A DNA stretch of 64,000 nt, from positions 3,906,001 to 3,970,000 of the forward strand of contig NZ_CP066831.1 of NCBI RefSeq assembly GCF_016598615.1, given 5' to 3'. Source of the stretch: Streptomyces liliifuscus. GTDB lineage: Bacteria > Actinomycetota > Actinomycetes > Streptomycetales > Streptomycetaceae. The translations under genes were made by a program, and so were the position numbers. The stretch's first letter is position 1. Each line of letters opens with the position of its first letter. Under the pieces are notes generated by a model, which ran no database searches, was not told the DNA's origin, and saw only the letters and a list, made by a program, of their open reading frames with translations. Shown here piece by piece: positions 1-8,152 of the stretch.

Positions 1-595
1 AGGCGATGTCCCGGGCCGTACGACGCCCGTTGACGGTGTTCAGCACGGACTGATGGCGGAGCGACAGCCAGCGGCCGGGCCCGGGGCCCGGAACCGGTGT
101 GGGCCGCACGCGCGCGAGTTCCCCCGGCGCCCCCCACGGGCCGGAGAGCTGCGCCATGCGCCGGGTGGTCTCCTCGGTCAGCCGCCGCGGTTCCACACCC
201 GGCGTGGCGAGGAGAGTGGGTTCGGGGTCGCTCAGTGTCCAACTGCCGGGCGGACCCAGCGCCATGGCGAAGGCCGCGTCGAACACGGCCGCGGTGCACA
301 CGACCTCCAGTTCGGCGGCGCCGATCAGGCCCGCGGCCACCAACTGCCCGCCCAGCCGGTCCACATCACGCTCCGCCGCACACGCGGCCAGCCAGGCCTC
401 GTCGTCGATGCGGCCCGGTGTGAGCAGGACCGACGTGGCGGTCGGCGCGCCCGGTGTCTCGACCGCGCCGATCAGACCACGCCTCAGATGAATCGTTCCG
501 CCCGGGGAACCGGAGACCCGCACCGTGCCGGTGAAGCCCTCCTCGTACAGCCCCTGCAGAAGCGCGGGCAGATTGCGCGCCGGGGCTCCCGTCAT
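1..595 (-). CDS. DUF4388-like protein, C-terminus cut by window edge
   Basis: I translated the reverse strand from ATG at 595; the frame stays open to base 1, giving at least 198 residues, so the gene runs off the left edge. The N-terminal part (FTGTVRVSG ... IHLRRGLIGAV) has the beta-rich pattern of DUF4388 proteins, and the last visible residues (VLNTVNGRRTARDIA) look like the winged-helix segment that often follows. Its ATG overlaps the TGA of the upstream roadblock gene (ATGA), so the two are translationally coupled. DUF4388 and roadblock proteins commonly accompany small GTPase or gliding-type signalling systems. The function here is inferred only from that company. Confidence 0.7.
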   Translation of the reverse strand, partial: MTGAPARNLPALLQGLYEEGFTGTVRVSGSPGGTIHLRRGLIGAVETPGAPTATSVLLTPGRIDDEAWLAACAAERDVDRLGGQLVAAGLIGAAELEVVCTAAVFDAAFAMALGPPGSWTLSDPEPTLLATPGVEPRRLTEETTRRMAQLSGPWGAPGELARVRPTPVPGPGPGRWLSLRHQSVLNTVNGRRTARDIA

Positions 596-957
596 GCGAG
601 CACCTCGGCGACCCGGTCGCCCAGACTCCGCGTGGCGAGCGCCAGGTTGGCCCGCTCCCGGTCCATGCCGGCCGCCAGCAGCAGGGGGTCGCCGGCCGGC
701 CGTGCCACCGCGAGCAGCACCTGATGGCGCCGCGCGCTGGTCGTGATCACGCTCTCCAACTCCCCCTCGGCGCCCGCCTGCCCGAGCCGTTCGACGATGA
801 GCGCGGCGAGTTCGGCGCACTCCGCCCCGCCCGCGGCCTCCTCGGAGTCCCCGGCCACCCCGTAGGTGAGGCCCGTGACCGCGTCGACCAGGGCGACACC
901 CGTGACCCCGGGGGAGTCGAGGAGCCGGGCCAGGGAGGCTTCAACGGCCGTTGTCAT
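592..957 (-). CDS. roadblock/LC7-like small protein
   Basis: This 121-residue protein (MTTAVEASLARLL start) has the alternating beta-strand and helix pattern of roadblock/LC7 proteins, including a GVALVDAVTG strand-turn-strand near residue 20 and a C-terminal helix with ANLALATRSL. These proteins usually regulate small GTPases. A paralogue with the same SNLALARHSL helix is read divergently from 1118. The gene is the first of an operon with the DUF4388-like gene, which it overlaps by 4 bp. The GTPase partner is not in the window. Confidence 0.75.
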   Translation of the reverse strand: MTTAVEASLARLLDSPGVTGVALVDAVTGLTYGVAGDSEEAAGGAECAELAALIVERLGQAGAEGELESVITTSARRHQVLLAVARPAGDPLLLAAGMDRERANLALATRSLGDRVAEVLA

Positions 958-1117
958 TTCCCCGTTTCCCCCTTCACGTCCGAACGTCGCACAGTACTTT
1001 GAACATCAACTAACGCAACAGGTAACAAATTTGATGTTTTGTGACGCACAAGCCACTTGTGTTCGATCGTAGTTGTACGAGCAACGACCGTCAGCGTCAC
1101 TGAGGAATTGGGGCAAC
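958..1117. promoter_or_regulatory. AT-rich divergent promoter region
   Basis: These 160 bp separate the two divergent roadblock genes. The central part (about 985-1080) is markedly AT-richer than its surroundings and must carry promoters in both directions. I could not assign -10/-35 boxes with confidence. Confidence 0.5.
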
Positions 1118-1483
1118 GTGAACATCGAGACCGCACTCAAGGAAGCCATGACCGTGGACGGGGCGATCGGCGTCGCCCTCGTCGACTACGAAAGCGGAAT
1201 GTCGCTCGGCACGCTCGGCGGGGGGCCGGCGCTCGACCTGGAACTCGCCGCCGCGGGCAACACCGAGGTGGTGCGCTCGAAGATGCGCACGCTGGCGTCG
1301 CTTGCCATGGACGACACCATCGAGGACATCCTGATCACGCTGGGCCAGCAGTACCACCTGATCCGCCCGCTCGGCAGCAGCAGCGGCTCGCTCTTCCTCT
1401 ACCTCGCGCTCGACCGGTCGCGCAGCAACCTGGCGCTGGCCCGGCACAGCCTGAAGCGGATCGAGAACGGCCTGGAGGTCTGA
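1118..1483 (+). CDS. roadblock/LC7-like small protein, paralogue
   Basis: The GTG at 1118 is preferred over the in-frame ATG at 1073 because a GAGGAATTGGGG ribosome site precedes it. The 121-residue product (VNIETALKEAMTVDGAIGVALVDYESG) has the same fold pattern and length as the divergent gene at 592-957, with the shared IGVALVDYESG and SNLALARHSLKR elements. It is probably a small regulatory subunit for a GTPase or signalling complex. It stands alone and is followed by a strong terminator. Confidence 0.75.
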   Translation: MNIETALKEAMTVDGAIGVALVDYESGMSLGTLGGGPALDLELAAAGNTEVVRSKMRTLASLAMDDTIEDILITLGQQYHLIRPLGSSSGSLFLYLALDRSRSNLALARHSLKRIENGLEV

Positions 1484-1514
1484 AACGGCCCAGGACGTCG
1501 GAGGTGAGACGCCA

Positions 1515-1557
1515 CTGCCCGCGGCCGGACCGGTCAACCCGGTCCGGCCGCGGGCAG
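1515..1557. terminator. 19-bp stem terminator between convergent genes
   Basis: A perfect 19-bp G+C-rich inverted repeat (1515-1533 with 1539-1557) with a 5-nt loop lies between the plus-strand roadblock gene and the minus-strand rsrA. It is followed by TT on the plus strand and probably works in both directions. The remaining 1558-1660 holds nothing I can recognise. Confidence 0.8.
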
Positions 1558-1660
1558 CTTGGCGACCGGGGCCGGTGCCAGGACCGGCAGCGCGGAAGAA
1601 GGAACCGCGGAGGTGGGCACCGTGCCGAGGCGGAGACCGCGGAGGCAGGAACCGGGGCGC

Positions 1661-1981
1661 TCAGCCCTCCGTGGCGGCCGCTCCGCGGACGTCGGCGACG
1701 GTGACGTCGTGCTCCGGCACGGTCTCGCCGGAGCGGATCAGCTCGATACGGCCCATGACCTTCGCCCGGAGGTCGGTCGGCACGTCGTCATGGCCGCAGC
1801 ACCGCTTGACCAGCTTCTTCACGGCCTGCTCGAGGCCGTACTTCTCCAGGCACGGGGAGCACTCCTCGAAGTGCACCTCGAACTTGGTGCAGTCGGCATC
1901 CGGCATCTCCCGGTCGAGGAACTCGTAGAGATGATCGAGTACTTCACTGCAGTCCGTCTCGTGCGGCTCTCCGCAGCTCAT
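1661..1981 (-). CDS. rsrA: RsrA, zinc redox-sensing anti-sigma factor of SigR
   Basis: RsrA binds and inactivates SigR in reducing cytoplasm and releases it when its cysteines form disulfides on thiol oxidation. The 106-residue protein has the whole ZAS-family cysteine/histidine set: C3, H7, C11, H37, C41, C44 and the C61-C62 pair. C11, H37, C41 and C44 match the zinc and redox-switch positions known from S. coelicolor RsrA. The start (MSCGEPHE) overlaps the sigR stop by 4 bp (ATGA), which should keep sigma and anti-sigma production matched. Confidence 0.95.
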
Positions 1982-2823
1982 GAGCCCGAGCCTTTCGTTC
2001 CGTCCGACTCCCCGGCGCCCGCCGGGACCAGGCCGCGGTCCTTCGCGTAGTCCTCGAGCATGCCGCGCAGCTGGCGGCGGCCCCGGTGCAGCCGGGACAT
2101 CACCGTACCGATGGGTGTCCCCATGATGTCCGCGATCTCCTTGTACGCAAAGCCCTCTACGTCGGCGAGGTAGACCGCGATGCGGAATTCCTCGGGGATC
2201 GCCTGCAGCGCTTCCTTGACGTCCGAGTCGGGCAGGTGATCGAGCGCCTGCGACTCGGCGGAGCGCAGACCGGTCGACATGTGCGACTCGGCGCGCGCCA
2301 GCTGCCAGTCCTCGATCTCCTCGGCGGCGGACCGCTGGGGCTCGCGCTGCTTCTTGCGGTACGAGTTGATGAAGGTGTTGGTGAGGATCCTGTACAGCCA
2401 CGCCTTGAGGTTGGTGCCCTCACGGAACTGGTGGAAGGACGCGTACGCCTTCGCGTACGTCTCCTGCACCAGGTCCTCGGCGTCGGCCGGGTTCCGCGTC
2501 ATGCGCAGCGCGGCCGAGTACATCTGGTCGAGGAACTCCAGCGCGTCCCGCTCGAAGCGCGCACTGCGCTCGGCGGTCGACTCGCCGCTGCCCGGGCCCT
2601 CGGGCTGCTCCGCCTGGCCGTGTTCGGTCCCTGCGTCGGTCCCTGTGACCGGACCCACCTCCTCCAGAGTCTGGGCAGGACCGAAACCGGACCCACCAGA
2701 ATCGGAGGATAGACGACGATCCGGCCCGGCCGCCGCCCGAATAGGGGTGGTCTTTGCCGCATGCAGAACGGACCACTCCAGGTCAGCGCTGCTGCTACGG
2801 CTCGGGCAGATGGTCGAACCCAT
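1978..2823 (-). CDS. sigR: SigR, ECF sigma factor of thiol-oxidative stress
   Basis: This group IV sigma factor directs RNA polymerase to thioredoxin, mycoredoxin and other thiol-homeostasis promoters. Region 2 is seen in [20 protein letters not shown] through FINSYRKKQ, and region 4 in [20 protein letters not shown] through [12 protein letters not shown]. The full frame from ATG 2823 encodes 281 residues; an internal GTG at 2658 ([10 protein letters not shown]) gives the 226-residue core form. The 55-residue difference equals the N-terminal extension reported for the unstable sigma-R' isoform of S. coelicolor. The long ATG lies downstream of a sigma-R-type promoter, so the induced transcript would make the long form. 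rsrA overlaps its 3' end. Confidence 0.95.
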
Positions 2824-2882
2824 GCGGCGGACTTCCTCTCATGCGACTTCTCACAGCACGTGTCGTGCTGTCTGATCCGCAC

Positions 2883-2909
2883 AACAGTGGCCCGGGGCTC
2901 AGCATTCCC
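2883..2909 (-). promoter_or_regulatory. sigma-R-dependent promoter of sigR
   Basis: On the minus strand GGGAAT (2904-2909) and GTT (2883-2885) are separated by exactly 18 bases. This is the GGAAT-N18-GTT signature of sigma-R promoters. It lies about 60 bp upstream of the long sigR start and just past the stop of the hydrolase gene, and it implies positive autoregulation of sigR-rsrA. Confidence 0.85.
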
Positions 2910-2914
2910 GGGGG

Positions 2915-3562
2915 TCACCCGAGTGATGAGGTCCACTTCAGTACGCCATCGGTGACGATCTTCAGGGCCTCGCCCTGGTCGAGAGGAGCACGCTTCGGCA
3001 CGGCGAAGCCATGATCGCCGTACGGCACCTCGACCATCTCGTACGCGCCCTCCGGGAACTCCTCAGGCCTGCCGAACGGGTCATTGCCGCCCTGGACGAC
3101 GAGCGTGGGCACCCCGGCTCCGAGCAGTTCGTCGGCACGGGACTTCTCCGGCCTGCCCGGCGGATGAAGGGGGAAGCTGAGCGCGAGGACGGCGTGGGCG
3201 CCGAGTTCGGTGGCGGTGCGGCAGGCGACACGGGCTCCGGCGCTGCGCCCACCCGCGATCACGGGCAGTCCGGGCTTCACCAGTGCCGGCCAGATGCCGC
3301 GCCATCCCACGTCCAGCGTCTTCGGCGCGGGCGCGAGCTTCTTGCCCGCCACCCGCCAGGGCTGCTCGACCAGGGCCACGCTCACACCGTGCGCGGGCAG
3401 CTCGGCGGCGAGCGCCCGGAGGTCCCGCGCCTCGATCCCGCCGCCGGCGCCATGGCTGACGGCCAGCACCAGCCGCGCCTTCCTCGCCCGGTGCCATGTG
3501 ACGCGGGCCGTACCCGCGTCGGTGTCGATGGTCTCGATGATCTCCGTCACATGATCCGTCAC
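2915..3562 (-). CDS. alpha/beta hydrolase of the KANL3/Tex30 type
   Basis: This 215-residue protein has an alpha/beta-hydrolase core: an SHGAGGG oxyanion segment near residue 35, the nucleophile elbow GGRSAGA near residue 105, an acid in QGGNDPFG and a histidine in YGDHGFAVP. Its substrate is unknown. The GTG start lies one base past the stop of the SRAP gene, so the two form a coupled operon. The sigR promoter begins immediately after its stop codon. Confidence 0.8.
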   Translation of the reverse strand: MTDHVTEIIETIDTDAGTARVTWHRARKARLVLAVSHGAGGGIEARDLRALAAELPAHGVSVALVEQPWRVAGKKLAPAPKTLDVGWRGIWPALVKPGLPVIAGGRSAGARVACRTATELGAHAVLALSFPLHPPGRPEKSRADELLGAGVPTLVVQGGNDPFGRPEEFPEGAYEMVEVPYGDHGFAVPKRAPLDQGEALKIVTDGVLKWTSSLG

Positions 3563-3563
3563 G

Positions 3564-4379
3564 TCAGAAGAGTGTGCCCTCTTCGGGCCCCTCCAGCTCC
3601 TTCAGCAGCTCCGGCCCGTTGTTGCGGACGTTGCTCACCGCGGTGGAGACGGGGTACGCCCGCATCAGCCCCTCCGGGGGAGGCGCGAGCAGGGAGCGCA
3701 GGTCCTCGACGTCCGTGCGGGACGGGTCGAGCCAGGAGTCCCAGCGGTCCGGGGTGAGCATCAGCGGCATACGCGGGTGGATGTCGGCCAGCGCGCGCGG
3801 CCCCTCCTCCGGGCCGACGGCGAGCGGCGAGGTCTCCGCCTCCGTGGTGATGACCGAGCACGTCACCCACCAGGCCCGCGGATGGTCGTCGGGCAGCGTC
3901 TTGTCCCGCCAGAACTCGTACAGCCCGGCCATCGCGAAGACGGAACCGTCGGCGGGAAGCACGAAGTACGGCTGCTTGCGCGGCCGCTTCTTCTTGCCCT
4001 CGACCTCCAGATCGCGCTCTCCGGAGCCGGTCACCCACTCGAAATAGCCATCGGCGGGGATGATGCAGCGCCGGGTGGCGAAGGCCCGCCGGTACGAGGG
4101 CTTCTCGTGGACGGTCTCGGCCCGGGCGTTGATCATCCGGGCGCCGCCCTCGGGAGTCTTCGACCAGGACGGGACGAGTCCCCACTTGAGCGTGCGCAGC
4201 TGCCGAACCGGCTTCGGGTCTTCCGCGTCCTTAAGAGGACGGTCCAGGACCGCGTAGACCTCTTTGGTGGGAGCCACGTTGTAGTCGGGGGCCAGAGCCT
4301 CCTCCGGCTCCCACTTCTCGATCTCAAAGATTCCTGCGAGATCCTCGGGCCTACGACTCGCTGCATACCGTCCGCACAT
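3564..4379 (-). CDS. SRAP (YedK/HMCES-type) abasic-site DNA-protein crosslinker
   Basis: SRAP proteins attach covalently through their N-terminal cysteine to abasic sites in single-stranded DNA and protect them. The ATG at 4379 is chosen over an in-frame ATG 17 codons upstream because it puts Cys at position 2, as catalysis requires. The other expected residues are present: N84 (MINARAET), E114 (GYFEW) and H201 (IHPRMP). The length of 271 is usual. The gene is divergent from the M50 peptidase gene, 50 bp away, and coupled to the downstream hydrolase. Confidence 0.92.
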   Translation of the reverse strand: MCGRYAASRRPEDLAGIFEIEKWEPEEALAPDYNVAPTKEVYAVLDRPLKDAEDPKPVRQLRTLKWGLVPSWSKTPEGGARMINARAETVHEKPSYRRAFATRRCIIPADGYFEWVTGSGERDLEVEGKKKRPRKQPYFVLPADGSVFAMAGLYEFWRDKTLPDDHPRAWWVTCSVITTEAETSPLAVGPEEGPRALADIHPRMPLMLTPDRWDSWLDPSRTDVEDLRSLLAPPPEGLMRAYPVSTAVSNVRNNGPELLKELEGPEEGTLF

Positions 4380-4429
4380 ACGTGCAACACTGCCAGATTC
4401 CGAGCCAGCCAGAGGAGCCCTCACCCACA

Positions 4430-5152
4430 ATGGACAGCATCGCCGCCACCTCGCTGGCCACCCTCTGGGACGAGGTATTCGGGAGCCAGCCCGACCCGGA
4501 CACCTGGGTGGTCATAGCCACGATGGTCGCGGCACTGGCCGTGATCGTCCCGCACAACATCTGGCGGCTCTCGCGCAACGCCATCACCATCGCGCACGAG
4601 GGCGGCCACGGTCTGGTCGCGCTGCTCACGGGTCGCAGCCTCAGCGGTATCCGACTGCACTCCGACACCAGCGGCCTCACCGTCAGCCGCGGCAAGCCGA
4701 CCGGTCTCGGCATGATCCTCACGGCGGCCTCGGGCTACACCGCTCCCCCGCTGCTCGGCCTCGGCGGCGCCGCGCTGCTGGCCGCGGGCCACATCACGGC
4801 CCTGCTGTGGCTGGCCACGCTGCTCCTCGTGGCGATGCTGGTGATGATCCGCAACGCGTACGGCGCCCTCACGGTCCTCCTCACCGGCGGCACGTTCGTG
4901 GTGGTGTCCTGGCTGGCCGGCCCCCAGGTCCAGGCCGCCTTCGCCTACGCCGTCGTCTGGTTCCTCCTCCTCGGCGGCGTCCGCCCGGCCTTCGAACTCC
5001 AGATGAAGCGCAGCCGCGGCGGAGCCGGCGACTCGGACGCCGACCAGCTCTCCCGTCTGACCCACGTCCCGGCAGGCCTGTGGCTGTTCCTGTTCCACAC
5101 GGTGTCACTGTGCGCACTGATGGGCGGGGGCAGGTGGCTGCTGGGGTTGTGA
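4430..5152 (+). CDS. M50B-type membrane metalloprotease
   Basis: The 240-residue integral membrane protein has HEGGH at residues 56-60, the HExxH zinc motif of M50 site-2-type proteases, followed by several hydrophobic segments that account for most of the chain. I chose the ATG at 4430 because of an AGAGGAG ribosome site; an ATG at 4382 lacks one. Family members cleave membrane substrates, but no partner is visible. It shares a very short divergent promoter region with the SRAP gene. Confidence 0.8.
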   Translation: MDSIAATSLATLWDEVFGSQPDPDTWVVIATMVAALAVIVPHNIWRLSRNAITIAHEGGHGLVALLTGRSLSGIRLHSDTSGLTVSRGKPTGLGMILTAASGYTAPPLLGLGGAALLAAGHITALLWLATLLLVAMLVMIRNAYGALTVLLTGGTFVVVSWLAGPQVQAAFAYAVVWFLLLGGVRPAFELQMKRSRGGAGDSDADQLSRLTHVPAGLWLFLFHTVSLCALMGGGRWLLGL

Positions 5153-5153
5153 G

Positions 5154-5220
5154 CCGCGCCCCGTAAGGGGCGCGGGGAACTGCGCGACCAGCCACACACG
5201 ACCCGCAGCCGCCCAACCAC
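5154..5220 (+). repeat. Streptomyces dispersed repeat, family A, copy 1
   Basis: This intergenic stretch starts with a GCGCCCC-gtaa-GGGGCGC hairpin and continues with CGCGGGGAACTGCGCG and a C/A-rich tail. A second copy is at 38213-38272. The pattern resembles a repeat I know from many Streptomyces intergenic regions. It lies just after the M50 stop and may also act as a terminator. The rest of the gap to aroA shows nothing else. Confidence 0.7.
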
Positions 5221-5313
5221 ACAAATCCCCCGAGCTCTCAGGCGCACCCCACGGAGTGGTTCCGCCCCTTTCGATCAAGATCTCCGCAAGTGGCAAACCA
5301 TTAAAGTGAGGGC

Positions 5314-6630
5314 ATGCCCGTTAACGCCGCCCACACCGCCCTCTGGCCCGCCCCGCACGCGAGCGGAGCCGTCGACGCGACGGTCCACGTGCCCGGGTCC
5401 AAGTCGGTCACCAACCGCGCCCTCGTCCTCGCCGCCCTCGCGGCGGAGCCCGGCTGGCTGCGCCGCCCCCTCCGCTCCCGCGACACCCTCCTGATGGCCG
5501 GCGCCCTGCGTGCGATGGGCGTGGGCATCGAGGAGGGCGTGGGCCCCGACGGCTCCGGCGAGGCCTGGCGGGTCATCCCCTCGGGCCTGCACGGCCCGGC
5601 CACGGTCGACGTCGGCAACGCAGGCACGGTGATGCGCTTCCTGCCCCCGGTCGCCGCCCTCGCCGACGGCCCCATCCGCTTCGACGGCGACCCGCGTTCG
5701 TACGAGCGCCCCCTGCACGGAGTGATCGACGCGCTGCGCGCCCTCGGCGCCCGTATCGACGACGACAGCCGCGGCGCGCTGCCGCTGACCGTGCACGGCT
5801 CCGGGGCGCTGGAGGGCGGCCCGGTGGAGATCGACGCGTCCTCGTCGTCCCAGTTCGTGTCGGCGCTCCTGCTCTCCGGCCCGCGCTTCAACCAGGGCGT
5901 GGAGGTGCGGCACACCGGCTCCAGGCTCCCCTCCATGCCGCACATCCGGATGACCGTCGACATGCTGCGCTCGATCGGTGCCCAGGTGGACACCCCGGAG
6001 TCGGGCGGCGAGCCGAACGTCTGGCGGGTCACGCCGGGCGCGCTCCTGGGCCGCGATCTGACGGTCGAGCCGGATCTGTCGAACGCCCAGCCCTTCCTGG
6101 CGTCCGCCCTGGTCACCGGCGGCAGGGTCGTCATCCCGGACTGGCCGCTCCGCACCACCCAGCCCGGTGACAAGCTGCGTGAGATCTTCACCGAGATGGG
6201 CGGTTCCTGCGAACTGACCGACCGGGGCCTGGAGTTCACCGGCTCCGGTTCGATCCACGGCATCGACGTGGACCTGGGCGAGGTCGGCGAGCTGACCCCG
6301 GGCATCGCGGCGGTGGCGGCCCTCGCCGACTCCCCCTCCACCCTCCGCGGTGTGGCCCATCTGCGCCTGCACGAGACGGACCGGCTGGCCGCGCTCACCA
6401 AGGAGATCAACGAGCTGGGCGGCGACGTCACCGAGACCGCCGACGGCCTCCACATCCGCCCGCGCCCACTGCACGGCGGAATCTTCCACACGTACGACGA
6501 CCACCGCATGGCCACCGCGGGCGCGATCATCGGCCTCGCGGTCGACGGCGTACAGATCGAGAACGTGGCGACGACGGCGAAGACCCTGCCGGACTTCCCC
6601 GATCTGTGGACCGGAATGCTCGGGAACTGA
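5314..6630 (+). CDS. aroA: 5-enolpyruvylshikimate-3-phosphate synthase
   Basis: AroA transfers enolpyruvyl from PEP to shikimate 3-phosphate in chorismate synthesis. The 438-residue protein carries the family signatures: PGSKSVTNRALV near residue 28 (substrate lysine), GNAGTVMRFLPP near residue 105, RPLHGVIDAL and the C-terminal DDHRMATA. A GTGAGGG site precedes ATG 5314. rsgA follows after 16 bp, so they are probably co-transcribed, as in other streptomycetes. Confidence 0.96.
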   Translation: MPVNAAHTALWPAPHASGAVDATVHVPGSKSVTNRALVLAALAAEPGWLRRPLRSRDTLLMAGALRAMGVGIEEGVGPDGSGEAWRVIPSGLHGPATVDVGNAGTVMRFLPPVAALADGPIRFDGDPRSYERPLHGVIDALRALGARIDDDSRGALPLTVHGSGALEGGPVEIDASSSSQFVSALLLSGPRFNQGVEVRHTGSRLPSMPHIRMTVDMLRSIGAQVDTPESGGEPNVWRVTPGALLGRDLTVEPDLSNAQPFLASALVTGGRVVIPDWPLRTTQPGDKLREIFTEMGGSCELTDRGLEFTGSGSIHGIDVDLGEVGELTPGIAAVAALADSPSTLRGVAHLRLHETDRLAALTKEINELGGDVTETADGLHIRPRPLHGGIFHTYDDHRMATAGAIIGLAVDGVQIENVATTAKTLPDFPDLWTGMLGN

Positions 6631-6646
6631 CGGGCGGACCGGGATC

Positions 6647-7657
6647 ATGCGCCGTTACGGCAAGCACACCGACGAGGACGACATCCGCCAGCGCCCGAAC
6701 CGCAAGGGCAACCGGCCTCGTACGAACATCCGCCCCAAGCACGAGGAGGCGGTCGAGGGCATGGTCCTGACCGTCGACCGGGGTCGTCTGACCTGCCTGG
6801 TCGACGGCCGTGTCGTCATGGCGATGAAGGCCCGCGAGCTGGGCCGCAAGGCCGCGGTCGTCGGCGACCGGGTGGCCATCGTCGGCGACCTGTCCGGCGA
6901 GAAGGACACCCTCGCTCGCATCGTCCGCATCGAACCGCGCACCTCCGTGCTGCGCCGCACGGCCGACGACGACGATCCGTACGAGCGTGTGGTCGTCGCC
7001 AACGCCGACCAGCTGGCCATCGTCACGGCCCTGGCCGACCCCGAGCCCCGCCCGCGCCTCATCGACCGCTGCCTGGTGGCGGCGTACGACGGCGGCCTGG
7101 ACCCCCTGCTCGTCCTGACGAAGTCGGACCTGGCCCCGCCCGACGAACTCCTTGAGCTGTACGGGGCGTTGGGCGTCCCGTACGTCGTGACGAGCCGTCA
7201 GGAGCTGGAGAGCGGCGAGGCGCTGGACCGCGTGCACAAGCAGCTGGACGGCAAGATCACGGCCTTCGTCGGACACTCGGGCGTCGGCAAGACGACGCTG
7301 GTCAACGCGCTCGTGTCACGGGAGCGGCGGCGCTCGACGGGCGTGGTCAACGCGGTCACCGGCCGCGGCAGGCACACCACGACGTCGGCGCGGGCGATCC
7401 CCCTGCCCGACAACGACGGCTGGGTCGTCGACACGCCGGGCGTACGGTCCTTCGGTCTGCACCATGTGGATCCGTCCCGGGTCATCAAGGCCTTCCCGGA
7501 TCTGGAGCCCGGCACCGAGGGCTGTCCGCGCGCGTGCAGCCACGACGAACCGGACTGCGCACTGGACGCGTGGGTGGCCGAGGGTCACGCGGATCCGGCC
7601 CGCCTCTACTCACTGCGCCGGCTGCTCTCCACGCGCGAGCGGCGCGAGGGGGACTGA
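6647..7657 (+). CDS. rsgA: RsgA, 30S-subunit maturation GTPase
   Basis: RsgA is a late 30S ribosome assembly GTPase. The 336-residue product has an N-terminal OB-fold (about 35-100) and the circularly permuted GTPase order typical of the family: TKSD at 158-161 (G4) comes before GHSGVGKT at 209-216 (G1) and DTPG at 262-265 (G3). A C-terminal zinc knuckle uses C293, C297, H299 and C304. ATG 6647 is 16 bp after aroA. Confidence 0.95.
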   Translation: MRRYGKHTDEDDIRQRPNRKGNRPRTNIRPKHEEAVEGMVLTVDRGRLTCLVDGRVVMAMKARELGRKAAVVGDRVAIVGDLSGEKDTLARIVRIEPRTSVLRRTADDDDPYERVVVANADQLAIVTALADPEPRPRLIDRCLVAAYDGGLDPLLVLTKSDLAPPDELLELYGALGVPYVVTSRQELESGEALDRVHKQLDGKITAFVGHSGVGKTTLVNALVSRERRRSTGVVNAVTGRGRHTTTSARAIPLPDNDGWVVDTPGVRSFGLHHVDPSRVIKAFPDLEPGTEGCPRACSHDEPDCALDAWVAEGHADPARLYSLRRLLSTRERREGD

Positions 7658-7702
7658 TCTCCGGCCGATCCGCGACCGATCTCCGCTTGACCTCAGTGTT
7701 GT

Positions 7703-7753
7703 TTGCATCCCCGCTGCGACGGTAAAGGCATAATCGCACCAAGCGGGATGCAA
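7703..7753 (+). promoter_or_regulatory. structured leader upstream of SMR exporter
   Basis: TTGCATCCCCGCT (7703-7715) can pair with AGCGGGATGCAA (7742-7753) with one bulged C. Inside it, GCGA (7716-7719) pairs with TCGC (7734-7737), closing a 14-nt loop. This extended hairpin lies 38 bp before the SMR start. It could be a cis-regulatory RNA or an operator. I cannot match it to a guanidine riboswitch consensus by eye. Confidence 0.5.
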
Positions 7754-7791
7754 GCGAGACGAAGCGGTCACGGAGCGTGGGAGGGCATCAC

Positions 7792-8115
7792 ATGGCGTGG
7801 CTGCTGGTTGTCGTGGCGGGGCTCCTGGAGACGGGTTTCGCCGTCTGCCTCAAGCTCTCCCACGGCTTTACGAGACTCTGGCCCACGGTGGCCTTCTGCA
7901 TCTTCGCCCTGGGCAGCTTCGGCCTGCTCACGCTGTCCCTCAAGAAACTGGACGTGGGCCCCGCCTACGCGGTCTGGACAGGCATCGGCGCGGCCGGCAC
8001 CGCCATCTACGGCATGATCTTCCTCGACGACCTGGTCTCCACCCTGAAGATCGTCTCGATCTCCCTGGTGATCATAGGAGTCATCGGCCTGCAGCTGTCG
8101 GGCTCGTCCCACTAG
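7792..8115 (+). CDS. small multidrug resistance (SMR) family exporter
   Basis: This 107-residue protein has four predicted membrane helices and the conserved Glu13 in TM1 (AGLLETGFAV), the proton/substrate site of SMR dimers. The AYAVWTGIGAAG segment in TM3 is also typical. The sequence fits the SugE/Gdx branch (guanidinium or quaternary ammonium export) as well as EmrE, and I cannot separate them. ATG 7792 is preferred because GTGGGAGGG precedes it. It is convergent with a TetR gene 37 bp away. Confidence 0.85.
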   Translation: MAWLLVVVAGLLETGFAVCLKLSHGFTRLWPTVAFCIFALGSFGLLTLSLKKLDVGPAYAVWTGIGAAGTAIYGMIFLDDLVSTLKIVSISLVIIGVIGLQLSGSSH

Positions 8116-8152
8116 GAGCAGGCCACCTGTCTGTGGGCAGGCGTTCCGCGCA

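Noticed and set aside
7703..7753. guanidine (ykkC/mini-ykkC) riboswitch
   Set aside because: I could not match the conserved ACGR loops or the ykkC core, so only a structured leader is claimed.
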